A stretch of DNA of 43,259 nucleotides from Firmicutes bacterium UBA2058 (lineage in GTDB: Bacteria; Bacillota; Clostridia; Tissierellales; Sedimentibacteraceae), in NCBI GenBank assembly GCA_002332905.1, contig DDAM01000058.1:1-43259 (forward strand), read 5' to 3'. Numbering within the stretch: position 1 is the first letter of the stretch; each line of letters begins with the position of its first letter. The position numbers and the translations under genes were made by a program. Shown piece by piece: positions 41,841 to 43,259 of this stretch. The notes under the pieces were generated by a model. That model saw only the letters and a list, made by a program, of their open reading frames with translations. It was not told where the DNA came from and ran no database searches.

Positions 41841-42413
41841 TCATTTTTTCTCTATAATGTATATTTCTGGTGGAGAATTTTCTTTATTTATTAACTTAAT
41901 CTGTATTACATTATACTCTCTTTTATTTAATAACCAAATAAAATCATGAATATTTCTTGCTTCCTCACCATTATCATGTAGTTTATAAGCTGAAATATAA
42001 ATTCTTCCCTGATTACTTAATCTACTAATTATATTTTTAATTGCATTAATTGACGAATTATAATTTGTTCTTATTTTTTTATCAGAATTAGGTAAATATC
42101 CTAAGTTGAATAATGCAACATCAATTTGTTTATCTTCAATATAATCTAGTACATTTTCATGTGAATCAACAATAAGTTTGTAATTAATGCAAAAATTTTG
42201 TTCTAAAAGTAATTGTGTTTTATTTATTGCGTCCTCCTGTATATCAAAGGCATATACATATCCTCTATTCTTTACTAAATTGCATAAAAATAGCGTATCA
42301 AAACCATTACCGGCTGTTGCATCCACAAGTGTTAAGTTATCTTTGTTTTTATAGCTATTTTCAACTAGAAAATGAACAAAATCTACTATTTGACCATACT
42401 TTATATCAATCAT
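41841..42413 (-). CDS. YtqB-like SAM-dependent methyltransferase
   Basis: A 190-residue class I methyltransferase. The SAM loop is LVDATAGNGFDTLFLC (motif I, residues 29-44), followed by VYAFDIQEDAI (acidic motif II) and VALFNLGYLPNSDK, the NLGYLP motif of YtqB/MraW-like enzymes. B. subtilis YtqB (MnmM) methylates tRNA wobble uridine derivatives, so a tRNA target is likely, as inference. It lies 11 nt after the pseudouridine synthase gene, and both would act on RNA. Confidence 0.88.
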   Translation of the reverse strand: MIDIKYGQIVDFVHFLVENSYKNKDNLTLVDATAGNGFDTLFLCNLVKNRGYVYAFDIQEDAINKTQLLLEQNFCINYKLIVDSHENVLDYIEDKQIDVALFNLGYLPNSDKKIRTNYNSSINAIKNIISRLSNQGRIYISAYKLHDNGEEARNIHDFIWLLNKREYNVIQIKLINKENSPPEIYIIEKK

Positions 42414-42424
42414 TTACATCCCAC

Positions 42425-43138
42425 CTACAAAGATTTTAGATAGTCTAGCTCTTTTTTACTTAAATTTTTCCACGAGCCTACAGGTAAATCTTCTAGCTCT
42501 ATATTACCAAAGGAAACTCTTTTAAGGCTTATAACAGTTTTACCAACTGCTGCTAGCATTTTTCTAACCTGTCTGTTTTTACCCTCATAGATACTTATCT
42601 TAATAGTTGTTTGAACTCCATCAGTTTTAACTATGTCTACAAGCGCTGGAGAAGTAGTATAATCCTCTATTTTAATTCCATGTCTTAACCAGCCTATGTC
42701 AGTAGCATTTAATTTACCATTTACCCTTGCTAAATAAGTTTTATATACCTTATACCTAGGATGCATAAGTCTATTTGCTAAATCTCCATCATTGGTTAGT
42801 AGTAATAGCCCACTTGTATCATAATCAAGTCTTCCAATAGGGTATACCCTTTCAGAAATTTCAATCAAATCTAATACACACTTTCTATCAAATTGATCCT
42901 TTACAGTAGTTACATATCCAGTTGGTTTATTAAGTTTTACATATATTTTATTTTCAACAACTTTAATAAGTTTGTTTTCAACAAAAACCCTATCCTTATC
43001 TGTGTCTACTTTAAATCCTAGCTCTGTAATTACAGTATCATTTACTTTAACTTTTCCATGTAAAATAAGCTCCTCAGCCTTTCGGCGAGAAGTAACTCCA
43101 CAATTTGCAATATATTTTTGTAATCTTTCGTATGGCAT
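42425..43138 (-). CDS. rluB: Pseudouridine synthase, RluB/RsuA family
   Basis: A 237-residue rRNA pseudouridine synthase. An N-terminal S4 domain (about 3-50, RLQKYIANCGVTSRRKAEEL) binds RNA. The catalytic Asp105 is in GRLDYDTSGLLLLTNDG, and KNRQVRKMLAAVG closes the fold. Length and motifs suit 23S rRNA RluB of low-GC Gram-positives rather than 16S RsuA, though this is not certain. GAGG lies before ATG 43138. It precedes the methyltransferase in a two-gene unit. Confidence 0.92.
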   Translation of the reverse strand: MPYERLQKYIANCGVTSRRKAEELILHGKVKVNDTVITELGFKVDTDKDRVFVENKLIKVVENKIYVKLNKPTGYVTTVKDQFDRKCVLDLIEISERVYPIGRLDYDTSGLLLLTNDGDLANRLMHPRYKVYKTYLARVNGKLNATDIGWLRHGIKIEDYTTSPALVDIVKTDGVQTTIKISIYEGKNRQVRKMLAAVGKTVISLKRVSFGNIELEDLPVGSWKNLSKKELDYLKSL

Positions 43139-43259
43139 ATTAGTTCCTCAAAATTTCTTTTATTATATTATCATAGTCTCAACTATGTTTATATTATTAT
43201 AATATATTTACAAAAAAAATACAGCTACAAATATTTTTTTATCAGCGTCAAAGATTAAA
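43139..43259. other. Gap at the right edge
   Basis: AT-rich. CATAGT-TGAG-ACTATG forms a small palindrome around 43171-43186, which might be an operator or weak hairpin upstream of rluB. No further gene is supported. Confidence 0.35.

Overview
This window is AT-rich DNA from a low-GC Gram-positive anaerobe, most likely a member of the Clostridia. The evidence is the codon use, the strong GGAGG ribosome binding sites, ferredoxin-dependent 2-oxoacid oxidoreductase genes, three M42 peptidases in tandem, and the aroH-cmk-plsC-ispH-rpsA run. The species cannot be named from sequence alone. Almost every gene is on the minus strand. The only clear plus-strand gene is a DeoR-type regulator at 7446, followed by a decayed YdcF-like gene. 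No rRNA, tRNA, CRISPR array, transposase or phage gene was seen.

Layout by coordinate. 106-6525: a minus-strand operon (Nudix hydrolase, two ABC half-transporters, a VanW protein, a DltA-like adenylation enzyme, a carrier protein), cut by the left edge. 6687-12000: a reductase-like enzyme, the DeoR gene and the YdcF relic, an ECF sigma/anti-sigma pair, an isochorismatase-like hydrolase, an EFR1-type ferredoxin-flavodoxin protein and a lipoprotein. 12099-19531: a 2-hydroxyacid dehydrogenase, then nucleoside uptake and salvage (tdk, two permeases, a double ATPase, a BMP lipoprotein, deoC). 19579-22754: three M42 metallopeptidases. 22881-26795: rpsA, ispH, plsC, cmk, aroH. 26938-28332: a solute-binding lipoprotein gene split by an in-frame amber codon. 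28667-37469: a peptide natural-product (RiPP-like) cluster. 37872-41623: an RpiR-type regulator and a four-subunit 2-oxoacid:ferredoxin oxidoreductase. 41841-43138: a YtqB-like methyltransferase and an RluB-type pseudouridine synthase.

Two things stand out. First, the cluster at 28667-37469 has two small peptides (68 and 61 residues) with acidic or polar leaders and short C-terminal tails ending in Cys (GGCGITGC and HMGCSNSC). They bracket three different radical SAM proteins and are followed by an ABC exporter, an M16 metallopeptidase, a putative winged-helix protein and an MFS exporter. This has the full logic of a RiPP pathway: precursor, maturation, leader removal, export, control. I do not recognise the peptide class.

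Second, a short hairpin ending in a ready-made Shine-Dalgarno sequence recurs before unrelated genes at about 10429, 13720, 20585, 34803, 38758 and 39383, with an orphan copy at 12052. Its stem is usually 7 bp with a 3-nt loop, then AAT/AAC and GGAGG. Arms vary while pairing is largely kept, and several copies are preceded by a second hairpin with AGTGTGAAA-like arms. It looks like a dispersed element that carries its own ribosome binding site. It also explains false N-terminal extensions on two genes (starts should be 20571 and 34789).
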